A stretch of DNA of 64,000 nt. Source: Streptomyces bambusae (lineage in GTDB: Bacteria; Actinomycetota; Actinomycetes; Streptomycetales; Streptomycetaceae). Of this stretch, positions 51,487 to 60,560 are shown in pieces. Position numbers and translations under genes: made by a program. Location of the stretch: the NCBI RefSeq assembly GCF_020532645.1, contig NZ_JAJAUZ010000015.1, positions 78,430-142,429 of the forward strand, in the 5' to 3' direction. Under the pieces are notes generated by a model that saw only the letters and a list, made by a program, of their open reading frames with translations, did no database searches and was not told the origin of the DNA. The first letter of the stretch is position 1, and the number at the start of each line of letters is the position of its first letter.

Positions 51487-53304
51487 CTACTCCGGGACCG
51501 GTGGGGAGCCGTCGCCGGCGGGGCCCTCCGTGAGGGCGCGCAGCGCGGCGCGTTCGGAGAGCCAGCCGACCACGCGGATACGGCCGGGATCCAGGACGGG
51601 CAGGCCGCCGGTGTCCGCGCCGGCTGCCCCCGACAGCAGGGCCAGGCCCCGGCTCAGCGGCTCGTCGGCCGTCAGCACCGGTGGGAAGGAAGCGGCCTGC
51701 GACACGGGCTCCAGCGGGCCGGTCCCGGAACCGAGGGCCGTGGTCGCCGCCAGGGCGCCGACCACGCCGCAGTAGGCGCCCGTACCGTCCGCCAGCGGAA
51801 GGCCCGGCCGGCGCGCGGCGGTCAGCGCGGCCACCGCCTCGACGAGCGGGGTGCCGGCCGGCAGGCCCGCCGGCGCGGGCTCCATCACCTCGGCCACCGG
51901 CCGCCCGCCCGGGTCCGTGCGTTCCAGGTCGACGCCCCGGCGCCGCAGCTTCGCCGTGTACACGGTGTCCCGGCTCAGCAGCCGGCTGACGCCCGTCGCC
52001 ACGGCCACGGCCGTCATCAGCGGCAGGATCACCCCGTACTCGCCCGTCAGCTCGAAGACGATCAGCACCGCCGTGATCGGGGCCCGGGCGGAACCGGCGA
52101 ACACCGCGGCCATGGCGATCACCGCGTACACCGTGGGCGAGCCCACCACGGCCGCCGACGCATGGTGCCAGGCCTGTCCGTACGCACTGCCGAGCATCCC
52201 GCCGATGAACAGGCTCGGCGCGAACACCCCGCCGGAGCCGCCGATCCCGATCGTCAGGCTGCAGGCGAACATCTTCCCGGCCAGCAGCACCAGCAGGAAT
52301 CCGATCGCGTAACCGCCCTCCACGCCCTCCTGCAGCACCGGATAGCCGACCCCGTACATCTGCGGCAGCGCCAGCAGGACCCCGCCCAGCAGCAGCCCGC
52401 CCACGGCCGGCCGCAGCCACTCCGGCCCGCGCCACACGGCGTCGCACGCGTCCTCCACCAGGTAGAGCACCTTCGTGAACAGCACGCCCACCGCGCCCGC
52501 GATCGCACCCAGCAGCAGGAACAGCCCGTACGCGAACACGTGGTCCACCGTCAGGGGCGGCAGGTCCAGGAACGGACGGTCGCCGAGCACCGACCGGCCG
52601 GCCACGCTCGCCGTCACCGACGCCATCGCCACCAGACCGAAACTGCGGACCGTGAAGTCCCGCAGGATGAGCTCCATCGCGAAGAACAGCCCCGCCAGCG
52701 GCGCGTTGAAGGTGGCCGCGATGCCGCCCGCGGCACCGCAGGCCACCAGCAGCCGCAGGTGTGCCGCTCCGCAGCGCACCCACCCGCCCAGCGTCGAGCC
52801 GAGGGCGGCGCCGATCTGCACGATCGGCCCCTCGCGCCCCACGGAACCGCCGCCGCCGATGCACAGCGCCGAGGCCACGGACTTCACCAGCGCCACCTTC
52901 GGCGCGATCCGCCCGCCCTGCCGGGCCACCGCGAACATCACTTCCGGCACACCGTGCCCCCGCGCCTCGCGGGCGAACCGCTGCACCAGCGGCCCGTACG
53001 CGAGGCCGGCGACGACCGGGGTGAACAGGACGAACCAGGGTCCGAGCCAGGGCACGTGCGGGTTCGCGGCCCGGCCCGCGTCCGAGTAGTCCTCGTGGCC
53101 GGTGAGGACCAGGGTGACCGCCTCGATCATCCAGCGGAACAGCACGGCGCCGTAGCCCGCGCCGACGCCCACCAGCACGGCGAGTACGGCGAGCCCGGCG
53201 GGGGAGTCCCGCAGCCGGCGCGCGGAGGCAGCCGCGGTCCGCTCGCGCGCGGGGCGGGCCGGTTTGCCGGCGGGGGCGGGGGTGGGGATCGTCACGGGCA
53301 CCAC
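51487..53304 (-). CDS. ClC-family chloride channel/transporter with CBS domains
   Basis: 605-aa membrane protein. The anion-pore motifs are present: GGGGSVGREGPIVQIGAA (GREGP with the gating Glu), GIGGSGGVFAPSLFIGG and the late pore region around AGSARAPITAVLIVFELTG. About 10-12 helices span residues 35-440. The cytosolic C-terminus (about 455-605) carries a CBS pair, with VAEVMEPAPAGLPAGTPLVEAV and FPPVLTADEPLSRGLALLSG. ClC proteins move chloride or exchange it for protons; CBS domains usually sense nucleotides. GTG 53304 is the annotated start, with GTG 53301 and 53292 also possible. Transcribed alone. Confidence 0.92.
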   Translation of the reverse strand: MVPVTIPTPAPAGKPARPARERTAAASARRLRDSPAGLAVLAVLVGVGAGYGAVLFRWMIEAVTLVLTGHEDYSDAGRAANPHVPWLGPWFVLFTPVVAGLAYGPLVQRFAREARGHGVPEVMFAVARQGGRIAPKVALVKSVASALCIGGGGSVGREGPIVQIGAALGSTLGGWVRCGAAHLRLLVACGAAGGIAATFNAPLAGLFFAMELILRDFTVRSFGLVAMASVTASVAGRSVLGDRPFLDLPPLTVDHVFAYGLFLLLGAIAGAVGVLFTKVLYLVEDACDAVWRGPEWLRPAVGGLLLGGVLLALPQMYGVGYPVLQEGVEGGYAIGFLLVLLAGKMFACSLTIGIGGSGGVFAPSLFIGGMLGSAYGQAWHHASAAVVGSPTVYAVIAMAAVFAGSARAPITAVLIVFELTGEYGVILPLMTAVAVATGVSRLLSRDTVYTAKLRRRGVDLERTDPGGRPVAEVMEPAPAGLPAGTPLVEAVAALTAARRPGLPLADGTGAYCGVVGALAATTALGSGTGPLEPVSQAASFPPVLTADEPLSRGLALLSGAAGADTGGLPVLDPGRIRVVGWLSERAALRALTEGPAGDGSPPVPE

Positions 53305-53447
53305 TGTGGACGCCCGCCCGGCGCTTCGGCGGCGTAGACACGGCGGCGGGCGGTCCCTCCGGAGCGGCCGGCCCCCTCGTCCGGTCCGCCGCCGGGTCTG
53401 CCGTCAGGCCGTCACGAGGTTGTGGTGAGGCCGTCGTGAGGCCGTCG

Positions 53448-54233
53448 TCAGGCCTTGAGCATCCGGCCCGCCACCGTCAGCGCCACCCGGCGCGGGGCCA
53501 GGGCGGACGCCAGCGCCGAGACCCGGTTGCCCAGGCCCGCCACGATGCTCGGCGGGGTGCTGCCCCGCTCCAGGGCCCGGCGGGTGGCCGTCACCACCTG
53601 CTCGGCCGTGGCCATCCGGCCCACGGCGGCGTCCTTGCCCGCTACGTCGAAGAACTCGGTGCTGACCGGCCCCGGAGAGACCGCCAGCACCCGCAGCGGC
53701 GAGCGGCGCACCTCGTACCCGACGGCCTCGGTGAAGTTCAGCACGAAGGCCTTGGTCGCCCCGTAGACGGCCATCGCGGGGGTCGGCTGGTAGGCCGCCG
53801 CACTGGCGACGGTGACCAGGGCACCCCGGCCGTCGGCCAGCAGGCCGGGCAGGAAGGCCCGGGTCAGCTCGGCCACTGCCGTCACGTTGACCTGGATCAT
53901 CTCGGTGATCTGCGCCGGGTCCTGGTGGGTCAGGTGACCGTGGCTGCCGAAACCGGCGTTGTTGACCAGGGTGTGGACCGTGATCCCGCGGGCGTCCAGC
54001 TCCGCGCGCAGGCCGGCCGCCGCGCCCGGAAGGGCCAGGTCGGCGGCGACGGCGTGCGCCTTCACGCCGTACCGCGCCGACAGGTCGGCCGCCAGCTCCT
54101 CCAGGCGGTCCAGGCGCCGGGCGACGAGGACGAGGTCCGCGCCGCGCTCGGCCCACTGGCGGGCGAACTCCGCCCCGAGGCCGGAGCTGGCCCCGGTGAT
54201 CAGTGCCACTGTGTTCCGGTACGTCATGCCCAT
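53448..54233 (-). CDS. Short-chain dehydrogenase/reductase
   Basis: 261 aa classical SDR. NAD(P)-binding TGASSGLG lies at about residues 14-21, NNAG at about 90, catalytic Ser in VASAAAYQPTPAM and YGATK (Tyr-x-x-x-Lys) in the expected place. VARRLDRLEELA after strand 2 suggests preference for NADP. ATG 54233 or 54227 is possible. It is divergent from a TetR regulator and has a near-consensus sigma-70-type promoter overlapped by a pseudo-palindrome, so it is probably strongly expressed when the regulator is released. Substrate is unknown. Confidence 0.9.
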   Translation of the reverse strand: MGMTYRNTVALITGASSGLGAEFARQWAERGADLVLVARRLDRLEELAADLSARYGVKAHAVAADLALPGAAAGLRAELDARGITVHTLVNNAGFGSHGHLTHQDPAQITEMIQVNVTAVAELTRAFLPGLLADGRGALVTVASAAAYQPTPAMAVYGATKAFVLNFTEAVGYEVRRSPLRVLAVSPGPVSTEFFDVAGKDAAVGRMATAEQVVTATRRALERGSTPPSIVAGLGNRVSALASALAPRRVALTVAGRMLKA

Positions 54234-54273
54234 CGCCCTGCTCCGTTTCCCGCGTCGGAATGCCTCGTCCTCG

Positions 54274-54308
54274 AATGTAGACAGAGTCATCATTGTAGTC
54301 AACGACAA
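54274..54308 (-). promoter_or_regulatory. Near-consensus promoter and overlapping TetR-type operator
   Basis: On the minus strand, TTGACT (54302-54297) and TACATT (54279-54274) are separated by 17 bp, close to ideal for the housekeeping sigma factor and unusual in this genus. The pseudo-palindrome TTGTAGTCAACGACAA (54293-54308) covers the -35 box and is a likely site for the divergent TetR protein. It drives the SDR gene. Confidence 0.72.
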
Positions 54309-54357
54309 CATTGGCAGGATGGGTGTCCGCACATGGTCACCAACGAAGGAGGGGACG

Positions 54358-54966
54358 TTGACCGACCGGTCGTACCATCACGGAAACCTCAGGTCAGCCC
54401 TGCTGGAACGGGCGGAGGAGGTGCTGGCCGCGGCCGGCGCGGAGGGGCTGTCGCTGCGCGCCCTCGCCCGCGACCTCGGCGTCAGCCACGCGGCGCCGTC
54501 CCGGCACTTCCGGGACCGGCAGGCCCTGCTGGACGCCCTGGCCGTCGGCGGCTTCACCCGGCTCAACGCCCGCCTCCAGGCCGAGGCCGACGCGCCCGGC
54601 CCGGTCGCCGCCCGGCTGGCGGGTCTCGGCCGCGCCTACCTCGACTTCGCCGTCACCCACGCACCGCTGCTGGACCTCATGTTCACGGCGAAGCACGCCG
54701 AGGGCTCGAGCGAGGAACTGCGCGAACTCGGCCACCACTCCATGGCGGTCGCCGCCGGACTCCTCGCCGCCGGGCAGCAGGAGGGCGCCGTCCGCGCCGG
54801 CGACCCGGCCCGCCTCGCCCAGGTCGCGTTCTCCGCCCTGCACGGCCTCGCCGCGCTCGCGGTCGGCGGGCTCCTGGACGACACCCCGCTGCCGGAGGCC
54901 ACCGAACTGACCCTCGACGTCCTGCTCGCCGGGCTGACACCCGTGGCCGCCGGGGCCGGTGGATAG
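54358..54966 (+). CDS. TetR/AcrR-family regulator
   Basis: 202 aa. RSYHHGNLRSALLERAEEVL then LSLRALARDLGVSHAAPSRHF form the HTH at about residues 4-52, in the YHHGNLR form common in this family. The C-terminal helical domain has AYLDFAVTHAPLLDLMF. TTG 54358 is chosen because GGAGG lies six bases upstream and homology starts two codons later. It is divergent from the SDR gene and probably represses it through the operator at 54293-54308. Confidence 0.87.
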   Translation: MTDRSYHHGNLRSALLERAEEVLAAAGAEGLSLRALARDLGVSHAAPSRHFRDRQALLDALAVGGFTRLNARLQAEADAPGPVAARLAGLGRAYLDFAVTHAPLLDLMFTAKHAEGSSEELRELGHHSMAVAAGLLAAGQQEGAVRAGDPARLAQVAFSALHGLAALAVGGLLDDTPLPEATELTLDVLLAGLTPVAAGAGG

Positions 54967-55081
54967 CGGCCACCTGCCACGGGTGCCGGCGGGGCGCCGG
55001 AGCAGGCGGTCGTGGAGGTGCGGGTCCGGCCGGGGCGGCGGACACTGGCCGTACCTGTTTGCAGCCAGGGGAGAGTGCGCG

Positions 55082-55312
55082 ATGCCCGCTCCGACCGTCC
55101 GCCTGACACCCGACGGCTACGTCGTCTCGTGCGAGACGCTGGCCGGCATCGAGGGGCACGGCCCCACCGAGACCGCCGCCTGGACCGACTTCTGGAAGGC
55201 CCTCCACACGGCCTGGCAGCCGTCCGACGCCCAGGGCCCGCACGCCCCGCACGACGAGGCACACGGCCTGCGCGCCCACGGGCGACAGGCCCTGCAACGC
55301 CTGCGCGAATGA
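55082..55312 (+). CDS. Small protein with HicB-like start, 76 aa
   Basis: VRLTPDGYVVSCETLAGIEGHGPTETAAW (in parts) resembles the strand-strand-helix of HicB-type antitoxins (pattern of VVSC-x-L-x-G-x-x-x-x-G-x-T-x-x-x-A). No HicA toxin gene lies nearby, and the C-terminal 30 residues are His/Ala/Arg-rich and unlike HicB. GGGGAGAG precedes ATG 55082. It may be an orphan antitoxin relative or an unrelated small protein. Confidence 0.55.
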   Translation: MPAPTVRLTPDGYVVSCETLAGIEGHGPTETAAWTDFWKALHTAWQPSDAQGPHAPHDEAHGLRAHGRQALQRLRE

Positions 55313-55351
55313 CGCCCGTAACGCCTGTGCGAATGCCGCCCGTAGGCCCCC

Positions 55352-56743
55352 TCACCCCTTCCGTGCGCCGGCCACCCGCGCCCGCCGGCGCGACCGCGGC
55401 CGGTCCTGCGGTGCCCCGACGCACAGCGTGAAGGTCACCGAAACCGACGCCCCGCCCAGCGGCCCGCGCGTGATGCGCACCGCGCCCTGCGCCGCGACCG
55501 CCGCCCGGCGGGCGATGTCCAGACCCAGCCCGGTGGACCCCGTACTCCCACCGCGCGCCAGCGCCCCGTCCGGGTCGGCGATCCCGGGGCCCGCGTCGTG
55601 GACGGCGAACTCCACGGTGTGCGCGGTCCGGCTCACCGCGATCTCCAGAGCCGTGCCCGGCGGCGTGTACCGGAACACGTTCCCCACCAGGGCGTCCACC
55701 ACGGCCGTGATGTCCGACTCCGGCAGCCCCACCGGCGTCGGCTCGTCGGTGACCTGCACCTGGCACGGCCGCCCCTGCTGCCCCGCCAGCACCGCCCAGA
55801 ACCCGGCCCGCTGGCCCACGACCTCGGCCACCTCGCAGCGCTCCGCGTCCGCGGGCGGCCCCTCCGGTGCGCCGTCCCCGCGCAGCACCCGCCCCATCGG
55901 GCCCACCGCCAGCGGGGTGCGGGCCTCGGCGATGATCGCGCCCAGCTCCCGCTCCAGCTCGTCGACCGCCGCCTGGATCCGGCCGGTCTCGGCGCCCGGC
56001 GGAATCCGCTCCACCGCCAGGTGCAGCGCGGTCAGCGGGGTGCGCAGCCGGTGCGACAGGTCGGCGACCAGTTCCCGTTCCACCGCGAGCAGGTCCGTCA
56101 TCCGGTCGGCCATCGTGTTGAACGCCGTACCGGCCTCCTTCAGCTCTGGCGGCCCCTTCGGCTGCACCCGGGAGTCCAGGTTGCCCGCCCCGAGGCGGCG
56201 GGCCGCCTCGGCCAGCCGCTTCGCCGAGGTGACGACCGCCGACCCCAGCCGGTCCGCCACCAGTACGGATCCGCCCAGCAGGACGACGGCCAGCCCGGCC
56301 ATCACGCTCCACGACAGGGCCACCCCGCGGGTCAGCTCGTCGTCGGGCACGAAGTTCTCCACCACCGCCACCCGGTCCTGCGGCAGGATCACCGGCTGGA
56401 GGTAGATCCAGCCGCCGGGCACGTCCCGCGAGATGGACTCGCGTTCCTGCACCGCGCGTTCCAGCACGTCCGGCGGAGCGTGCCCGGGGCCGCCGACGAA
56501 CCGGCGGTCGGGCAGGTGGATGACCAGGTGCTCGGCCGCACGCAGCCCCGCCCCCGCCTCCTGCAGCTCCGCCGGATCGGTGGTGAGCGCCAGGATCGGC
56601 GCCATCGCCGCGGCGCTCTGCTCGGCTGCGGTGATGCTCTGCTCGCGCGCGAGCGACATCACCAGCAGCCCGAGCGGTATGAGGAAGGACAGGGCGACCA
56701 TCGAGGTGACCGCCAGCGCCACCCCCGCCAGGGACCGCCTCAC
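55352..56743 (-). CDS. Sensor histidine kinase (orphan)
   Basis: 463 aa. Membrane helix one is at about residues 8-32 and helix two at about 145-165, enclosing an extracellular sensor of about 110 residues. A HAMP-like segment (ADRLGSAVVTSAKRLAEAARRLG, in parts) follows. H231 in LVADLSHRLRTPLTALHL is the phosphorylated His. ATP-lid features are VDALVGNVFRYTPPGTALEI (N box), DAGPGIADPD and STGLGLDIARRA. All parts are intact. No response regulator gene adjoins it; instead it is last on the strand behind four thiol-redox genes, suggesting that it may sense envelope redox state. GTG 56743 is the start. Confidence 0.88.
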   Translation of the reverse strand: MRRSLAGVALAVTSMVALSFLIPLGLLVMSLAREQSITAAEQSAAAMAPILALTTDPAELQEAGAGLRAAEHLVIHLPDRRFVGGPGHAPPDVLERAVQERESISRDVPGGWIYLQPVILPQDRVAVVENFVPDDELTRGVALSWSVMAGLAVVLLGGSVLVADRLGSAVVTSAKRLAEAARRLGAGNLDSRVQPKGPPELKEAGTAFNTMADRMTDLLAVERELVADLSHRLRTPLTALHLAVERIPPGAETGRIQAAVDELERELGAIIAEARTPLAVGPMGRVLRGDGAPEGPPADAERCEVAEVVGQRAGFWAVLAGQQGRPCQVQVTDEPTPVGLPESDITAVVDALVGNVFRYTPPGTALEIAVSRTAHTVEFAVHDAGPGIADPDGALARGGSTGSTGLGLDIARRAAVAAQGAVRITRGPLGGASVSVTFTLCVGAPQDRPRSRRRARVAGARKG

Positions 56744-56836
56744 CGCGGCGCCCCGCGCTCGTCACCGGGTCTTCGGGGCCCTCGGGTCAAGGGAACAGCG
56801 CTCCTACGGATGGGCCGTGCCGCGGGCGGGAGCCCT

Positions 56837-57457
56837 TCAGCCGGCGGTGAACGACAGGTGGTCCGCAGTGGTGTGCACGGTCACGGCCCGGTCGGCCACG
56901 GGGATCGTACACCCCTCGGTCGAACTGCAGCTCGCATAGCCGATCAGCAGCCTGGCCTCGCCCGACGCGGTCGCGCGGATCGGCAGCCGGGCCGTCACCG
57001 GCCCGTCCGGATACACCGGAACGGCAGCCTCCACCCCCGGCACCCGGATCGTCTTCACCGGCGCGTCCACCGTCAGCTTCCCCGCCGCGGCCACGCCGCC
57101 CGAGGCCCGCACCTCGGTGGGCCGCCCCACCCCCTCGACGCCCTCCGCGGGCAGGCTCGTGCTGTACAGGTGGAAGCCGGGCTCGTCGGGGGTGAACGTG
57201 GCCTCCACGGTGCCCGCGGACGCGTCCCAGTCGGCGACGCTCAGCCGGACGGTGACCCCGTTCTCGTTGAACTCCGTCACCGCCGCGGGCGGCTTCGCGG
57301 CCGCCTCGTCCTGGCCGCAGCCGGTGACCGCCGTGGCCGCCAGCAGCACGGCCGCCGCCACCGCGACCCGGACCGGGCCCGGCCCTCCGGTCCGGCGCCG
57401 GGTACCGCGTACGGCCCGGGACGCGTGGGGCTGTGCCTCGGGGGCGTGTCGTCTCAT
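56837..57457 (-). CDS. Lipoprotein with DsbD-alpha-like domain
   Basis: 206 aa. A long basic start and hydrophobic helix end in VTGC, a lipobox. The mature part (ENGVTVRLSVADWDASAGTVEATFTPDEPGFHLYS in parts, then PVPVYPDGPVTARLPIR-like segments and SCSSTEGCTIPVADR) resembles the immunoglobulin-like alpha domain of the thiol-disulfide transporter DsbD, including a C-x5-C pair near the end. It is fourth in a unit with thioredoxin-like, TlpA and CcdA genes. It probably hands reducing power to extracellular targets. The gap to the kinase is 93 bp. Confidence 0.72.
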   Translation of the reverse strand: MRRHAPEAQPHASRAVRGTRRRTGGPGPVRVAVAAAVLLAATAVTGCGQDEAAAKPPAAVTEFNENGVTVRLSVADWDASAGTVEATFTPDEPGFHLYSTSLPAEGVEGVGRPTEVRASGGVAAAGKLTVDAPVKTIRVPGVEAAVPVYPDGPVTARLPIRATASGEARLLIGYASCSSTEGCTIPVADRAVTVHTTADHLSFTAG

Positions 57458-57507
57458 GTCGTTCTTCCGTCTTTCTTCGGTACGGGGGAGGGCGCGCGGC
57501 ACCACGG

Positions 57508-58290
57508 CTACAGCGCGGCGCCCGTGTCGGCCAGCCGCAGCTGGAGGACGTACACCAGGTCGGACCAGATGCCGGTGGCCAGCAGCGCTCCCACCAGGAC
57601 GAGCATCGCGCCGCCGGTCCGCATGACCGTCCGGTGGTGGCTGCGGACCCAGCGGAACGCGCCCAGGGCGCGCCGGAACGCGAGGGCGGTGAGCAGGAAC
57701 GGCGCCCCCAGCCCGATGCAGTAGCAGACCATCAGCAGCGCGCCCCGCCCGGCGCTCGCCTCGTTCCACGCCAGCGCCTGCACGGCGGCCAGCGTCGGCC
57801 CGATGCACGGCGTCCAGCCGACGCCGAACACGACACCCAGCAGCGGCGCCCCCAGCAGTCCGAACGCGGGCCGGTGCCGGCTGCGCAGCTCCCGCTGGGT
57901 GAAGCCGGGCAGCCAGCCGGCGAACGCCAGGCCCATGGCGATCGTGAACAGGCCGAGCACCAGCGAGATGGTGTCCTGGTAGGCGATCAGGTTCCGGCCG
58001 ACGTACCCGAACAGGGCACCGCCGGACACCAGCACGGCACTGAAACCGAGGACGAACAGCGCGGCCCCGGCGAGCATCCGCCCGCGCCGCCCGCCGTCCG
58101 CCGCCGTCAGGTCGGCCACCGACAGGCTTGTGACGTAGCTCAGATAGCCCGGCACCAGCGGCAGCACGCACGGCGAGAGGAACGACACCAGACCGGCGAG
58201 CACCGCCACCGGCACGGCCAGCACCAGCGTGCCGGACACCGCCCCCGGCTCCAGGGCCGCCGCCAGCGCCGGCCACGCCGGGCCGGTCAC
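57508..58290 (-). CDS. CcdA/DsbD-type transmembrane electron carrier
   Basis: 260 aa with six hydrophobic helices. The redox Cys pair is in [18 protein letters not shown] (about residue 40) and [15 protein letters not shown] (about residue 160), the classic CcdA sites. CcdA carries electrons from cytosolic thioredoxin across the membrane to outside thioredoxin-like proteins, for cytochrome c maturation or protein disulfide reduction. GTG 58290 overlaps the stop of the TlpA gene by 4 nt (GTGA). No cytochrome c maturation genes are in the window, so a general role is likely. Confidence 0.92.
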   Translation of the reverse strand: MTGPAWPALAAALEPGAVSGTLVLAVPVAVLAGLVSFLSPCVLPLVPGYLSYVTSLSVADLTAADGGRRGRMLAGAALFVLGFSAVLVSGGALFGYVGRNLIAYQDTISLVLGLFTIAMGLAFAGWLPGFTQRELRSRHRPAFGLLGAPLLGVVFGVGWTPCIGPTLAAVQALAWNEASAGRGALLMVCYCIGLGAPFLLTALAFRRALGAFRWVRSHHRTVMRTGGAMLVLVGALLATGIWSDLVYVLQLRLADTGAAL

Positions 58291-58925
58291 ACGCCCTCCT
58301 CGGCGATGCGCGTCACCAGCGGTTCCAGCTGCGCCCGGGTCACCGGGCCGGACACCGAGGCCGCGATCCGGCCCAGCCGGTCCACGACCAGGGTGGAGGG
58401 GATGGACTGCGGGTTGAGCAGCGCCGGCGGGAACGCCAGGAGCAGCTTCCCGTCCGGGTCGTGCAGGCTGGGGAAGCGCAGCCCGTACGTCTTCTCGAAC
58501 GCCCGGGCGGGTCCGGTCGAGCGGTCCCGGACGTTGATGCCCAGCAGCTGCACCCCGCGCGGCTCCAGACCGCCGCGCAGCTGCTCCAGCTCCCCGGCCT
58601 CGGCCCGGCAGGGCGCGCACCAGGAGCCCCACACGTTGAGCACCACGACCTTGCCGCGGTAGGAGCCGAGCGACAGCTCCCGGCCGGCGAGGTCCTTGCC
58701 GGCGGTGCCCGGGGCGAGCTGCCGTTCCGCCGCCGGGATGACCGCCGCGGTGGCGGCCGTCCCGGCGGCGGACCGGTCCGTCCCGGACCCGGTCGCCGCC
58801 GTGCCCGGTCCGCCGGCCGGGCCGGCCGGAGAGCCGTCCGAAGAGCTGCAGCCGGCCGCCGCCACGGCGAGGAGGAGCAGGGCGGCCGCCGCACGTCCGC
58901 GGCGCGCGCGGTGGTGCGCCGCCAT
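58287..58925 (-). CDS. TlpA/ResA-like thiol-disulfide oxidoreductase lipoprotein
   Basis: 212 aa. The signal helix ends in a lipobox (AAAGC), then a Gly/Ala/Thr spacer. The thioredoxin fold has the active site WCAPC within [20 protein letters not shown] at about residue 110, followed by the typical TlpA insertion and [12 protein letters not shown] with the cis-Pro. It should be membrane-anchored outside the cell and reduced by the CcdA encoded next. ATG 58925 overlaps the upstream stop by one base (TGATG), and its own stop overlaps the ccdA-like start. Confidence 0.92.
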   Translation of the reverse strand: MAAHHRARRGRAAAALLLLAVAAAGCSSSDGSPAGPAGGPGTAATGSGTDRSAAGTAATAAVIPAAERQLAPGTAGKDLAGRELSLGSYRGKVVVLNVWGSWCAPCRAEAGELEQLRGGLEPRGVQLLGINVRDRSTGPARAFEKTYGLRFPSLHDPDGKLLLAFPPALLNPQSIPSTLVVDRLGRIAASVSGPVTRAQLEPLVTRIAEEGV

Positions 58926-59737
58926 CAGGCCCACTTCCGCAGGAACGCGCTCAGACCGTCGGTGGTCAGGCTCGGGTTGCCCGTCGAGTGGGTCTCGGTG
59001 ACGACGTTGCCGTTGCCGTCCAGGACGACGAGCACCGGCATCTTGTACGCGCCTTCGCCCGAGCAGTAGCTGCGCAGCAGGTCGAAGGCCCCGGAGTTCT
59101 GGCTGCCGATGTCCACCTTCACCACGTGGTAGGAGGCGTCGAGCAGCTTGCCCACGGCGCTGGTGCCGAACACCTTGTCCGCGGCCTTGCAGTTGCCGCA
59201 CCAGTTGGCGCCGAAATCGACGAGCACCCGCTTGCCGTCTGCCTTGGCGGCGGCCACGGCCGCCTTGACGGCCTGCTTGGCGTCCGAGGCCGGGTAGCCG
59301 GCGACGAAGCCCGAATCGCCGGACGCGGAACCGCCGCCGCTCTTCGTCGGCGTGACGGCCGGCTTGGCCGCGGGCTTCGCGGGGCGCGGCGCCGCGGAAG
59401 GCTTCGCGGCGCTCTTGGCGGCGGGTGCGGCGGCGGATCGTGCGGGGCGGTCCGCCGGCGCGGCCGCGGCCGGCGCGGAAGCGGACGCCTTCGCGGCGGG
59501 GGTGGCGGAGGCCGAGGCGGCCGGGTCCGCCGTCGGTTCGGCCTCGCCGCCGTCCGGGGTCTGCGCGGCCGGCACGTCCGGGACGGAGGCTGCCGAGACG
59601 CGCTGTGCGTCCTCGTTCTTCGTGTCCGCGGCGCCGCAGGCGGTCGCCAGAGCGGCCGTCGCGACGGTGAGGGAGACGGCGGAGAAGCGGACGAGTCCCG
59701 ATATGCGGGAGGTGTTCGGGCGCCGGTGTGCGGCCAT
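58925..59737 (-). CDS. Thioredoxin-like (DsbD-gamma-type) lipoprotein
   Basis: 270 aa. The signal helix ends at ATAC (weak lipobox). Residues about 40-140 are an Ala/Pro/Lys/Ser-rich spacer that could cross the cell wall. The C-terminal 125 residues are a thioredoxin_7 domain: [23 protein letters not shown] with CxxC, then [17 protein letters not shown] and [14 protein letters not shown]. This is the gamma-domain type of DsbD. It is the first gene of a tightly coupled unit with TlpA, CcdA and the alpha-like lipoprotein. AAGGGG precedes ATG 59737. Confidence 0.88.
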   Translation of the reverse strand: MAAHRRPNTSRISGLVRFSAVSLTVATAALATACGAADTKNEDAQRVSAASVPDVPAAQTPDGGEAEPTADPAASASATPAAKASASAPAAAAPADRPARSAAAPAAKSAAKPSAAPRPAKPAAKPAVTPTKSGGGSASGDSGFVAGYPASDAKQAVKAAVAAAKADGKRVLVDFGANWCGNCKAADKVFGTSAVGKLLDASYHVVKVDIGSQNSGAFDLLRSYCSGEGAYKMPVLVVLDGNGNVVTETHSTGNPSLTTDGLSAFLRKWA

Positions 59738-59892
59738 GGCGGATCAGCCCCTTGGTTCGGTGGGATCCCCGCGGCCGGGCGGTGGCCGGCGCGGAGCGGG
59801 GGGTCAGAACACCCTGGCGGCAGGTCCGCCGGACGGAGGTGATCGTTCTGACCGACCGTGAGCCTAGGGGCCGTCAGGCCGCCCGGAGCCGT

Positions 59893-59933
59893 CCTGAGCG
59901 GACCCCTCAGGGAGGCTTAAGGAACTGCTCAGG
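59893..59933. promoter_or_regulatory. Repeated CTGAG/CTCAG motifs upstream of the redox operon
   Basis: CCTGAG (59893), CCTCAGG (59905) and CTCAGG (59928), together with TTAAGGAAC, make a cluster of direct and inverted repeats about 155-195 bp upstream of the thioredoxin start. Such clusters are typical of response-regulator binding sites. No consensus promoter could be fixed in the 267-bp gap. Confidence 0.35.
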
Positions 59934-60004
59934 TTTGCGCCCGGACGTACGTCCCCGCAGGTCGCACCGGGTGGGACGGACCGGTCCGGAACGTCCGCAA
60001 CCGC

Positions 60005-60556
60005 TCACAGCCGGGTCTCGCGGACGCTGGCCCGTGCGGTGGGCACCACCGTCGCCGTGATCGTCGAACGGTGGCCGTCGCTGGTGAACACGACCACCAG
60101 GGTGTCCGGATCGGTCTGCTGCGTGCTGGTCCGGAACCCGGGGTCGGGCACCGCCGAGACGAAGCACACCCGGGTCCGCCCGTACTGCACGGTGACCTTG
60201 CCGCCCTGCGACGGCACCGTGTGGCGGCCCGGTCCGCCGCTGCACTGCGCCGACGGCCGGGGCGCGGGCGACGGCGAGGCCGCCCGGGTGGGGGAGGGCG
60301 AGGGGGTCCGCGGCGCCTGCGGCGCCTGCACCGACGGGCGGGCCGGCGAGGCGGTCGGGGTCTGCGGGCCCGCCGACGCCGAGGCCGGGGCGCCCACCAG
60401 CACGGACGGCGACGGGAACACGGCCTGCACCGACCGCGCGGCGGGTGGCGTCGGCCGGGTCAGGCCGATGACGAAGTACACCGTGAGCATCACCGCGGTG
60501 ACGCTGGCCGCGGTGCACGACAGCCATATGAGGAGGTAGCGCGTGAGGCGTGGCAC
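60005..60556 (-). CDS. Single-pass membrane protein, 183 aa
   Basis: Residues about 7-32 form one membrane helix (LLIWLSCTAASVTAVMLTVY). A Pro/Ser/Ala-rich spacer (about 35-100) follows, and the C-terminal 80 residues form a small beta-rich extracellular domain with two Cys (AQCSGGPGR and RVCFVSAVPD). Family unknown to me. GTG 60556 lies 4 bp after the methyltransferase stop, so it belongs to the MFS-methyltransferase transcript. Confidence 0.65.
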   Translation of the reverse strand: MPRLTRYLLIWLSCTAASVTAVMLTVYFVIGLTRPTPPAARSVQAVFPSPSVLVGAPASASAGPQTPTASPARPSVQAPQAPRTPSPSPTRAASPSPAPRPSAQCSGGPGRHTVPSQGGKVTVQYGRTRVCFVSAVPDPGFRTSTQQTDPDTLVVVFTSDGHRSTITATVVPTARASVRETRL

Positions 60557-60560
60557 CGCA

